Source of the DNA: Desulfobacteraceae bacterium
GTDB lineage: Bacteria; Desulfobacterota; Desulfobacteria; Desulfobacterales; Desulfobacteraceae
Length of the DNA stretch: 10,688 bases
Direction: 5' to 3'
Assembly (NCBI GenBank): GCA_024225895.1
Contig: JAAEMC010000181.1
Coordinates: 1 to 10,688 of the forward strand
Shown here one piece after another: positions 1 to 6,961 of this stretch (its first letter is position 1; each line of letters opens with the position of its first letter). The position numbers and the translations under genes were made by a program. Below the pieces are notes generated by a model. The model was not told the origin of the DNA. It saw only the letters and a list, made by a program, of their open reading frames with translations, and did no database searches.

Positions 1-19
1 AATTTAAAAAGGAGTCGCT

Positions 20-1168
20 ATGGCACTAATAATCGGGTTTTATATCCTGTTCCCATTCGTAATAATCTGGCTTTGCCAGCGGTTTCCATTTTTTGATAAA
101 CTGGGTCCTGTTCTCATATGTTACCTGGTTGGTATTACCGTGGGAAACTGCGGCATTCTTCCGCAAGGCGCAGCAGGACTTCAGGATGCCATCAGTAGTG
201 CAACAGTTGCTATTGCCCTTCCTTTGCTGCTTTTTTCCATGGATGTCCGGGCATGGGTAAAGCTGGCCGGAAAGGCGATTTTGTCCATGACCGGTGCCAC
301 CATTATTATTGTGGCCATGGCTGGTTTTGGCAGCATGCTCCTCGTGGAAAGAGTCGAAACACCCTGGAAACTGGCCGGCCTTGCTATTGGCGTTTATACT
401 GGTGGCACCCCCAATATGGCTGCCATTAAGACAGCCTTGTCTGTTGATTCAACCACCTACCTTCTGATGCATACCTATGATGTATTTACCAATTTAATCT
501 ATTTGATTTTTGCCATGACCTTTGCCCAAAAAGTTTTTAATAAATTTTTACCCCGGTTTGAATTCCAGGAAAATGTTTTAGCCATGGAAGTGATGGAAAC
601 CGAAGAGGTCAATTCTTTTTCAGGCATGTTAAATAAAAATATCATTAAAAATCTTTTATTGGCGCTGTTGTTATCCTTAATAATTCTTGGTGTGGCCATT
701 GGTATTTCAGAGCTTTTTCCCAAGGATTATGCCACGGCCATGATCATCCTTTTAATTACTTCCATGGGGATTGGCGCGTCATTTGTAAAGAAAATCAGGC
801 AGATTCCCAAAACCTTTCAACTGGGGATGTATATTATTTTAATTTTTTGCCTGGTGGTTGGCTCAATGGCCGACCTCAAGGATCTGATAAATATCAACTG
901 GGTGCTGATGTCCTACATTGTTTTTTGTGTTTTCGGAACCTTGATTCTCCATGCAGTCTTCTGTTTTATTTTTAAGATTGATACGGATACCTTTATTATC
1001 ACTTCGGTTGCAGCCATTTGTTCTCCTCCATTTGTACCGGTGGTGGCAGGTGCTTTAAAAAATAAACAGATCATACTATCCGGGCTGACCACAGGCATTA
1101 TCGGTTATGCCGTGGGCAATTATCTGGGCATCAGCTTTGCTTATATATTTAAAGCCTTAATGAGTTAA
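20..1168 (+). CDS. DUF819 family multi-pass membrane protein
   Basis: A 382-residue, very hydrophobic protein with roughly ten membrane segments and no catalytic domain; it should lie in the inner membrane. The N-terminal segment around residues 20-45 (FDKLGPVLICYLVGITVG), the glycine-rich YTGGTPNMAAI near residue 126 and the C-terminal GIIGYAVGNYLG are typical of the DUF819 (YjcL-like) family. A charged loop at about residues 180-205 separates two hydrophobic halves, and each half has a Gly/Pro-rich break, suggesting a transporter-like inverted repeat. The start is well supported: AAGGAG at 9-14 lies five bases before the ATG. The family has no established substrate; transport is inferred from topology. 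The PLP-lyase gene follows after 76 bases with no obvious terminator between, so the two may be co-transcribed and the carrier may move a substrate or product of that enzyme. That link is speculative. Confidence 0.85.
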   Translation: MALIIGFYILFPFVIIWLCQRFPFFDKLGPVLICYLVGITVGNCGILPQGAAGLQDAISSATVAIALPLLLFSMDVRAWVKLAGKAILSMTGATIIIVAMAGFGSMLLVERVETPWKLAGLAIGVYTGGTPNMAAIKTALSVDSTTYLLMHTYDVFTNLIYLIFAMTFAQKVFNKFLPRFEFQENVLAMEVMETEEVNSFSGMLNKNIIKNLLLALLLSLIILGVAIGISELFPKDYATAMIILLITSMGIGASFVKKIRQIPKTFQLGMYIILIFCLVVGSMADLKDLININWVLMSYIVFCVFGTLILHAVFCFIFKIDTDTFIITSVAAICSPPFVPVVAGALKNKQIILSGLTTGIIGYAVGNYLGISFAYIFKALMS

Positions 1169-1244
1169 AAAAAGATATCATAGTATTTGAATACGGTAAA
1201 AGTCCCAGGTCTTAGGGCAGTCCATAAAATGAAAAGGAATCCAC

Positions 1245-2672
1245 ATGACGTCAATCCCCTTAAATAGCAAACCCTACCAGGAAGTATTGGAAAGCATGCA
1301 ATCCTTTGGCAAGGATGATGCAAAATATAAGAATGGCCGGACCTGGTCGCTGGTTTACCATTTAAATGATGAACACACCCAGTTTTTAAAGGATGCCCAT
1401 GGCCTCTATTTCAGTGAAAACGGCCTGAATCCCATGGCCTTTAAAAGCCTGAAACGCTTTGAACATGAAGTGGTGAAAATGGCTGCCGGCCTTTTGAACG
1501 GTGATCAAAATGTGGTGGGGACCATGACGTCCGGCGGTACGGAATCCTGTCTTTTACCTGTGATGACTTACAGGGAACGGGCCAAAGCCAAAAAACGGAT
1601 CGGCTCCATAAAACCTGAGATCATTGCACCTCAAAGCATTCATGTGGCCTGGGAAAAAGCTTGCAAATATTTTAATGTGAAAATGGTTTCCATCCCGTTG
1701 AAAAAGGATTTTCGCGTGGATGTCATGGCTTTGAAAAAAAAGATCAATAAACATACGATAATGATTGTGGCCTCTGCCCCCTCCTATCCGCATGGGGTTA
1801 TTGATCCCATTGAAGAGATCGGACAAGTGGCCCTGGAAAGAAAGATCCCGTTTCATGTGGATGCATGTCTGGGCGGATTTTTTCTACCCTTTATGGAGCA
1901 GATTGGATTTACATTGCCTGCCTTTGATTTCAGGGTGCCTGGTGTGACATCCATATCTGCGGATGTCCATAAATACGGGTTTGCAGCAAAAGGAGTTTCC
2001 ATCCTGCTTTACCGCAATATGGAGTATTTGAAACACCAGTTTTTTATCCACCAGGACTGGCCGGGTGGTGTTTTTGCCTCCCCTGCACTTTTAGGCACAC
2101 GTCCCGGTGGTCCCATTGCCGCAGCATGGGCAGCCATGAACGCCCTGGGAAAGAAAGGTTACCAAAAAATAACCGGGCAGATCATGGGATGTACTAAAAA
2201 ATTGATGGACGGTATCAATACCATAGATGGTCTTGCCATCATGGGCCGGCCTCACATGAGTGTGTTTGCATATGCGAGCACTGATCCTGTGATCAATATT
2301 TTTGCTGTAGGGGATGTCATGGAAGATAAGGGTTGGCATATTGATCGGCTTCAACGGCCCGAAGGCCTGCATGCCATGGTAACACCAGCCCATGAAGCAG
2401 CAGCGGACCAATATCTTATGGATTTGAGAGAAGCAGTTGATTTTGTCCGGGAAAACCCGCAGCTTGGCTCTAAGGGAAATGCGGCCATGTACGGTATGAT
2501 CGCCAATATCCCTTTCCGGGGCATGATCAAAAAACAGGTATTGAAAATGATGGAAAAAATGTATGGTCCTGACTGTGAAATGCCTCTGGATCAGGAGGGA
2601 AAAGAACCTCTTGCCATTCGACTTGGTGCCAGGGTTATGAACCGGTTAAAAGGTTTTAGCAAAAAAAAATAA
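1245..2672 (+). CDS. PLP-dependent lyase, sphingosine-1-phosphate lyase-like
   Basis: A 475-residue fold-type I PLP enzyme of the group II decarboxylase superfamily, closest to sphingosine-1-phosphate lyase (cleavage of a phosphorylated long-chain base to a fatty aldehyde and phosphoethanolamine). The PLP phosphate-binding loop is TSGGTES (95-101). HVDACLGGF (204-212) carries the Asp that contacts the pyridine nitrogen. SADVHKYGFAAKG (238-250) carries the Schiff-base Lys243. The later stretch with DWPGGVFASP (271-280) and GTRPGG (284-289) also follows eukaryotic S1P lyase as I recall it. It lacks the N-terminal membrane anchor of the animal enzyme, so it is probably soluble, as in described bacterial homologues. 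AAGGA at 1234-1238 supports the ATG. No sphingolipid synthesis gene is visible, so the true substrate could be another phosphorylated amino alcohol or an amino acid. Fold and catalytic class are secure; substrate is inferred. Confidence 0.85.
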   Translation: MTSIPLNSKPYQEVLESMQSFGKDDAKYKNGRTWSLVYHLNDEHTQFLKDAHGLYFSENGLNPMAFKSLKRFEHEVVKMAAGLLNGDQNVVGTMTSGGTESCLLPVMTYRERAKAKKRIGSIKPEIIAPQSIHVAWEKACKYFNVKMVSIPLKKDFRVDVMALKKKINKHTIMIVASAPSYPHGVIDPIEEIGQVALERKIPFHVDACLGGFFLPFMEQIGFTLPAFDFRVPGVTSISADVHKYGFAAKGVSILLYRNMEYLKHQFFIHQDWPGGVFASPALLGTRPGGPIAAAWAAMNALGKKGYQKITGQIMGCTKKLMDGINTIDGLAIMGRPHMSVFAYASTDPVINIFAVGDVMEDKGWHIDRLQRPEGLHAMVTPAHEAAADQYLMDLREAVDFVRENPQLGSKGNAAMYGMIANIPFRGMIKKQVLKMMEKMYGPDCEMPLDQEGKEPLAIRLGARVMNRLKGFSKKK

Positions 2673-2689
2673 ATTTACCGGTGTTTTTT
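2641..2689 (+). terminator. candidate Rho-independent terminator at convergent gene ends
   Basis: ACCGGTTAAA at 2641-2650 can pair with TTTACCGGT at 2674-2682 (nine pairs, one bulged T), followed almost at once by six T at 2684-2689. This resembles an intrinsic terminator for the upstream plus-strand lyase gene. The loop of about 23 bases, including nine A at 2661-2669, is long for a classical terminator. On the minus strand the T-run falls inside the loop, so bidirectional use is doubtful. The element overlaps the last codons of both convergent genes. Confidence 0.4.
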
Positions 2690-4759
2690 GCCTGCATACC
2701 GTTGCAACGCCCGCGTGATGGTCTTTCTGAACAAACTGGTATTAATGGGTTTTTCTAAAAAATCCGAAGCACCGGAGCGAAGCGCCCGTAAAGATCCTTC
2801 CTTGCTGCCGCATTTGGCAATTAAAATCACTTCACTGTCCGGATGCAGGCCTTTTATTTTCCGGGTAAGCGAGACTCCATCCATTTCCGGCATTTCAAGT
2901 TCCGTGATCACAACGGGGAAGGCGTTTTTCATTATGGCATTCACTGCAGATTCGGATTTTGTATATCCAATGGGTTCTAAGCCCGCAATTTTCAGTTCAC
3001 TACAAATGCCTGCAACAACATCAGGGTCATAGTCCACTACTAAAATGCGCCGGTTATCCAGGCGAAGTACCCGGTTTATAGCTTCAACGACTTCGGTGTC
3101 ATATTTGATTTCCAGTCCGGTTGTCAGTTCATCAATGGCATCTTTAAACGGTAGTCCGGGCCGGTAAGGCCTGTGGCTGGTCATGGCATCAAAAATATCT
3201 GCTACGGCAATTATGCGGGCCCAAAGGTGGATCTTTGTTCCTGAAATACCTAATGGATAGCCTGAGCCATCCAGGCGTTCATGGTGCTGATGCACTATTT
3301 CCGCCACAGGCCAGGGAAAGGGGATACGGCGTAGTGTTTCATATGCTGTGGTGGGATGCTCTCTTATGAATCCCCACTCATGGGTGGAAAGCTCTCCGGG
3401 TTTATTGAGAATAGCTGCCGGAATAATGGCTTTGCCTATATCATGCAGCAGGGCGCAGACATGAAGGCCTTCCAGATCTTCCTGGCTCAACCCCATTTCA
3501 TTTCCGGTTTTTATAGCCAGGTCTGCCACATGCTTGGAATGCCCTGCAGTATATGGGTCCCGACTTTCAACCAATTCGCTCAATGCTTCGGTGATCCCTT
3601 TAAAACTTGCGGCCAGATCCTTGCTTAACCGCAATGATTCCTTTTCATTCTGCCTGCGGCGGGTGACATCGCTGATTACCTCAACCGTATGGGTAATCTC
3701 TCCTTGGGTGTCCTTGATGGGGGAAGCACAAAAATGCAGGATGCGTCCCAAATGCGACTCATGTTCTTCTGCTTCACAGTATATGCCTTTTTTCTGGGCT
3801 TTCAGGTGGGGACAAAATTCCGGAGGGCTGTCTGTTCCATGGAAAAGTTCATGGCAATGCAGGCCGATGAGCTGACTGATCTCTGTTTCCAGAAGTTGGG
3901 AGGTAGCGATATTGGCCCGGAGAATTTTAAAATCAGGGCCGATTAGCATCACTGCGTCATCCAGAGCGTCAAAGGATTTTCGCCACTCTTCAGATGCCAT
4001 GGTTAAAGCCCTCATCATGGCTTCACGCTCACTGGTATCCCGGACCATACAGATGATGACTTCCATGCCATCCATGAGCATATGCTGGGCAATGATCTCA
4101 ACAGGCAGGATTTTACCTTCCTGGTTCTGGCATAACTTCCATGAGATCACTCCACCACGGTTTTCCTTGAAACGGAAAAAACTTTGTTTTGCCTCTTTTT
4201 GAAATTCATGCGGCTGAAGTTCCCATACTTTGCTCTTTTTTAATTCATCAAGCCTATACCCGGTCTGCTGCTGGAATTCCATGTTGGCATCCAGAATTTT
4301 ACCATCCATATAATTGACGATAATAATCCCTTCCCGCGCCAGTTCAAAAATGGACCGGTATTTTTGTTCTGAGACCTGGAGTGCGGCTTCAATTTTTTTA
4401 GTATCTGTCACATCCATGAAATGGCCTATGGCTGCCGGCTGTCCTTCATACTCTATTGGGGCGACACTTTCCAAAATCCACCGGATATCGCCGTTGCTGG
4501 TGATCACCTTGAATTTATAAGGTGCCAACCTTTTTTGTTTCAGCATCGAGACAGCATCCTTTCTGAGCTGTTCCCGGTCTTCGGGTGCCACCAGATCCAA
4601 AGGATCCTTTCCAAAGAGTTCTTCTTCTGTATACCCTGAAATTTCTTGGAATTTAGTGTTTGTAAAACAGAATTTTTGATCCTGGACCACATAGGTCCCA
4701 ATGGGAGAGTTGGTAAAGTAGCTTTTGATTTGATCCTGGGCAATGGCGTAATGCATCAT
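2675..4759 (-). CDS. PAS-PAS-PAS / HD-GYP phosphodiesterase with C-terminal degenerate receiver
   Basis: A 694-residue cytoplasmic sensor-effector with no membrane segment. Three PAS domains lie at about 13-123, 132-245 and 259-372; the third has a Cys/His-rich stretch (C302, H303, H307, C316). A short linker leads to an HD-GYP domain (about 395-560) with HDIGK at 439-443 and HHERLDGSGYP at 492-502, so metal and c-di-GMP hydrolysis motifs look intact. The expected reaction is hydrolysis of c-di-GMP to pGpG or GMP. Residues 571-690 form a receiver fold, but the phosphoacceptor is Glu620 (TELEMPEMDG), the acidic pair is D576-Y577, and the switch Thr/Ser is Ala648; Lys670 remains. Receivers usually precede HD-GYP, so the C-terminal position is less common. 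AGAGG (minus strand, 4769-4765) lies five bases before the first of two consecutive ATG codons. It is downstream of the HDOD-MBL pair on the same strand. Confidence 0.92.
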   Translation of the reverse strand: MMHYAIAQDQIKSYFTNSPIGTYVVQDQKFCFTNTKFQEISGYTEEELFGKDPLDLVAPEDREQLRKDAVSMLKQKRLAPYKFKVITSNGDIRWILESVAPIEYEGQPAAIGHFMDVTDTKKIEAALQVSEQKYRSIFELAREGIIIVNYMDGKILDANMEFQQQTGYRLDELKKSKVWELQPHEFQKEAKQSFFRFKENRGGVISWKLCQNQEGKILPVEIIAQHMLMDGMEVIICMVRDTSEREAMMRALTMASEEWRKSFDALDDAVMLIGPDFKILRANIATSQLLETEISQLIGLHCHELFHGTDSPPEFCPHLKAQKKGIYCEAEEHESHLGRILHFCASPIKDTQGEITHTVEVISDVTRRRQNEKESLRLSKDLAASFKGITEALSELVESRDPYTAGHSKHVADLAIKTGNEMGLSQEDLEGLHVCALLHDIGKAIIPAAILNKPGELSTHEWGFIREHPTTAYETLRRIPFPWPVAEIVHQHHERLDGSGYPLGISGTKIHLWARIIAVADIFDAMTSHRPYRPGLPFKDAIDELTTGLEIKYDTEVVEAINRVLRLDNRRILVVDYDPDVVAGICSELKIAGLEPIGYTKSESAVNAIMKNAFPVVITELEMPEMDGVSLTRKIKGLHPDSEVILIAKCGSKEGSLRALRSGASDFLEKPINTSLFRKTITRALQRYAGKKHR

Positions 4760-4817
4760 TAATACCTCTAAAAAAATGAACCATCAATTTATGTCAAACG
4801 GACAGCGGCCAAAAGGT

Positions 4818-4846
4818 ACCATAGCATAGGTGTGCCAATATACCAA
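4818..4846 (-). promoter_or_regulatory. weak candidate sigma-70-type promoter for the HD-GYP gene
   Basis: Reading the minus strand, TTGGTA (4846-4841) and TATGGT (4823-4818) are separated by 17 bases, and the -10-like box is preceded by TGC, giving an extended -10. Each hexamer matches the consensus at four of six positions. Transcription would begin about 50 bases before the start codon. It is the best candidate I can see in the 128-base gap between the MBL gene and the HD-GYP gene; that gap has no convincing terminator, so read-through from upstream is also possible. Confidence 0.28.
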
Positions 4847-4887
4847 ATCTGTTTTTTGTTTGATATTCAGCAATGTTAGGGTGTGAT

Positions 4888-5808
4888 TTATATTTCTATT
4901 TTCATGCCTTCCCGGGCAAAAAAGACATCCATGTTACCATAGGGTTTGTCCAGATTAAGGCGCCTGGCATGTCCATCCAAGATGGCATCTGAGTTGACAG
5001 GCTCATGGTGAAAAAGGGCAAGGCTCTTTACCCCGGCTTTTTGGGAGGATTCAATGGCAAGTTCCATGCTGGTATGACCCCAGCCGATTTTGGAGTTCTG
5101 GTACTCAGCTTTAGAGTATTGAGCATCCCGGATGAGCAGATCAGCGCCTGCGAAAAATTTTTCCATGCGGATATTTTCTTCCTGGGCTGATTTTTCTCCT
5201 TCCAGGGCCATTATTTCATCGTAGGAAGGGTCATTGGGATCTGTGCAGAAAAGATTGTGGTAGGGTTCTGAATCATAGAGGGTGCATATAACTTTGCCTT
5301 TGTATTCAAACCTGTATCCCAGGCAGAGGACGGGGTGGTTGGCGTACCGGGTGGTAATCTTGATATCTTTATTCTTAATATCAATCGGACCTTCTTTTAT
5401 TTCAATGTACTCAATCCGGGATGTCAGTTCAACCTGGTTGACGGGAAAATACCGGTAGGTCATTTGACCGCCGACAATATCTTTGAGCGTCTCGTCATGG
5501 AAGCTGACAGGTCCGTAAACCCTAAGTTTTGTTTCCTTGGCATATATGGGCGCAAAAAAAGGAAATCCCATGATATGATCCCAGTGGGTATGGGTTAATA
5601 AAAGATCGGTATCAATGGGAGCCTTGGAAGATTTATTTTCCATCATATGATTTCCCAGATCGCGGATGCCGGACCCTGCATCCAGGATAATTTGTTTTTC
5701 AGGAGTACCAAATTTAAGTTCTATGCAGGTGGTATTCCCCCCGTATTTTACAGTATCCGGACCAGGACAGGGAATCGAGCCCCTGACGCCCCAAAATTTT
5801 ATTTTCAT
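4888..5808 (-). CDS. MBL-fold metallohydrolase, phosphodiesterase-like
   Basis: A 306-residue metallo-beta-lactamase-fold hydrolase. It opens with FWGVRGSIPCPGP (5-17) and a YGGNTTC stretch (22-28), a hallmark of a PhnP/Lactamase_B_2-type subgroup. The metal motif is THTHWDH (72-78: H73, H75, D77, H78). Further likely ligands are H158, the Asp in LYDSEP (D179) and His in GWGHTS (H245), with D228 and H267/H268 also conserved-looking. No signal peptide or membrane segment is seen, so it is probably cytoplasmic. Relatives cleave phosphodiester bonds in cyclic phosphates or nucleotides; the substrate here is not known, and a cyclic nucleotide is only suggested by the signalling neighbours. Its ATG overlaps the HDOD stop codon (ATGA), and AAGGA on the minus strand at 5819-5815 precedes the start, indicating translational coupling and one operon with the HDOD gene. 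Confidence 0.88.
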   Translation of the reverse strand: MKIKFWGVRGSIPCPGPDTVKYGGNTTCIELKFGTPEKQIILDAGSGIRDLGNHMMENKSSKAPIDTDLLLTHTHWDHIMGFPFFAPIYAKETKLRVYGPVSFHDETLKDIVGGQMTYRYFPVNQVELTSRIEYIEIKEGPIDIKNKDIKITTRYANHPVLCLGYRFEYKGKVICTLYDSEPYHNLFCTDPNDPSYDEIMALEGEKSAQEENIRMEKFFAGADLLIRDAQYSKAEYQNSKIGWGHTSMELAIESSQKAGVKSLALFHHEPVNSDAILDGHARRLNLDKPYGNMDVFFAREGMKIEI

Positions 5809-6704
5809 GACACATCCTTTTTTGTGATATTTAAAAAGACCTTGGCATCTTCGATTTCGTCCAGGATATCTTGTTTTAAAGTGATCAGGCTGGAGTATTT
5901 GATCTCATTTTTTTCAAGCAACGTTTTTAAGATGGGGTTATCCGGAACACAATTTACAGCGTCCTTGCTGTCCAAAGTTTTGGCAAAGATATCTGCCAAA
6001 GCAATGGTTCTGACAATTTTTTGGTGGTCTTCGTCTGCCTGGCCAAATGTATGATGATAACAGATGGTATCAAAAACTATTCCGCGCAAACTCCATTTGT
6101 CCGCGATTAATTTCCCGGCATGCATATGATCTATGCCAAAGACTTTTTTTTCTGCAGCACTTAATGCGACTTCCCTTTCAAAGGCATAATTCATCACAGT
6201 TGCGTAATCTTTAGAAAAACAGCGGATCAAAGGGATCTTGCCGATATCATGGAGTAATCCTGCCACAAAATACTCTTCATGGTCGGCCTTCAATACACCA
6301 GATGCGGCGGCAATGGCTTTGGATGTTACTCCGGTGCTGATGCTGTGTATCCAGAAATTATCCATGAGCTCACTTTCCGATTCATCTTCCCCCTGAAGAT
6401 TTCCCAGGATGGCCGTACTCAATGCCAGGTTCTTGATGGTGTTTAAACCCAGCATGATAATGGCTTTTGTCAAAGAAGTCACAGGTTCTCTCATGGCATA
6501 ATATGCTGAATTGATTAAATTTAAGACATTGCCGGTGAGTACCGGATCAAGGGATACTACTTTGTTGAGATCATTGGCAGATGTGTCCGGACTGTTGCAG
6601 ACGTGTAAAACCTTGGAAACCGTTGTGGAAAGGCTTGGCATCTTTGACAGGTAGCTTTTAATGATGGCAAGGCGCTTGGTATTCTGTGTTTTTGTTTGGT
6701 TCAT
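5805..6704 (-). CDS. HDOD domain signalling protein
   Basis: A 299-residue protein dominated by an HDOD domain (about 20-220). The start KMPSLSTTVSKVLHVCNSPD (21-40) and the helical core around SLDPVLTGNVLNLINSAYY (51-69) are typical, as is the MLGLNTIKNLALS stretch. Unlike HDOD proteins that have lost the metal site, it keeps an HD-type set: H120, H152-D153 in GLLHDIGK, H193/H195, H217-H218 and D238. Phosphohydrolase activity is therefore possible but unproven; HDOD proteins usually act as regulatory scaffolds in signalling or motility. No partner output domain is attached. It is the first gene of a pair with the MBL hydrolase (4-base overlap). The ATG has only a poor Shine-Dalgarno match, but no better in-frame start is seen. 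Its promoter should lie in the AT-rich divergent region shared with the RlmN-family gene. Confidence 0.88.
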   Translation of the reverse strand: MNQTKTQNTKRLAIIKSYLSKMPSLSTTVSKVLHVCNSPDTSANDLNKVVSLDPVLTGNVLNLINSAYYAMREPVTSLTKAIIMLGLNTIKNLALSTAILGNLQGEDESESELMDNFWIHSISTGVTSKAIAAASGVLKADHEEYFVAGLLHDIGKIPLIRCFSKDYATVMNYAFEREVALSAAEKKVFGIDHMHAGKLIADKWSLRGIVFDTICYHHTFGQADEDHQKIVRTIALADIFAKTLDSKDAVNCVPDNPILKTLLEKNEIKYSSLITLKQDILDEIEDAKVFLNITKKDVS

Positions 6705-6961
6705 GAGTCGCTGTCTGGCAATTTGATTAAATGGTATACAATCTGTCCAGTCCTTTTAATTAGCAATGTTTTTAATACCATTACATGAATCATACAGTAA
6801 AATATTGTAAGTGTTAAGCTTTCTTATGTAAACTATTATATCTTTTAAATTAAATCTGTTATTTTCAAGGTTGGATTCGGATTTTTTAAATACCCTGATT
6901 GAACAATGAATTAAATGGAATTGTTAAGATGAATTTGATATGGATGTCCAATTAATTAAAC
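6705..6961. other. AT-rich divergent intergenic region
   Basis: This 257-base region separates the divergently transcribed HDOD and RlmN-family genes and must carry promoters for both. It is clearly more AT-rich than the flanking genes. A perfect TATAAT occurs on the minus strand at 6840-6835, about 130 bases before the HDOD start, but I see no matching -35 box at 16-18 bases. On the plus strand TTGAAC near 6899 has no good -10 at proper spacing. I see no small ORF, riboswitch or RNA gene. Confidence 0.5.

Noticed and set aside
1554..1856. A 100-codon open frame on the minus strand inside the PLP lyase gene.
   Set aside because: It lies entirely opposite a gene with clear catalytic motifs and its translation resembles no known protein; it is a shadow frame.
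3356..4202. Several plus-strand open frames of 85-113 codons opposite the HD-GYP gene.
   Set aside because: They overlap each other, have no ribosome binding site of note and lie opposite PAS and HD-GYP coding sequence.
4818..4840. Sigma-54-like promoter on the minus strand upstream of the HD-GYP gene (TGGCAC followed by TGC).
   Set aside because: The GG and GC elements are separated by nine bases instead of the required ten, and sigma-54 promoters are strict about this spacing.
6730..6782. Inverted repeat AATGGTAT / ATACCATT upstream of the HDOD gene as a possible operator.
   Set aside because: The arms are eight bases with a 37-base gap in a very AT-rich 257-base region; about one such match is expected by chance.
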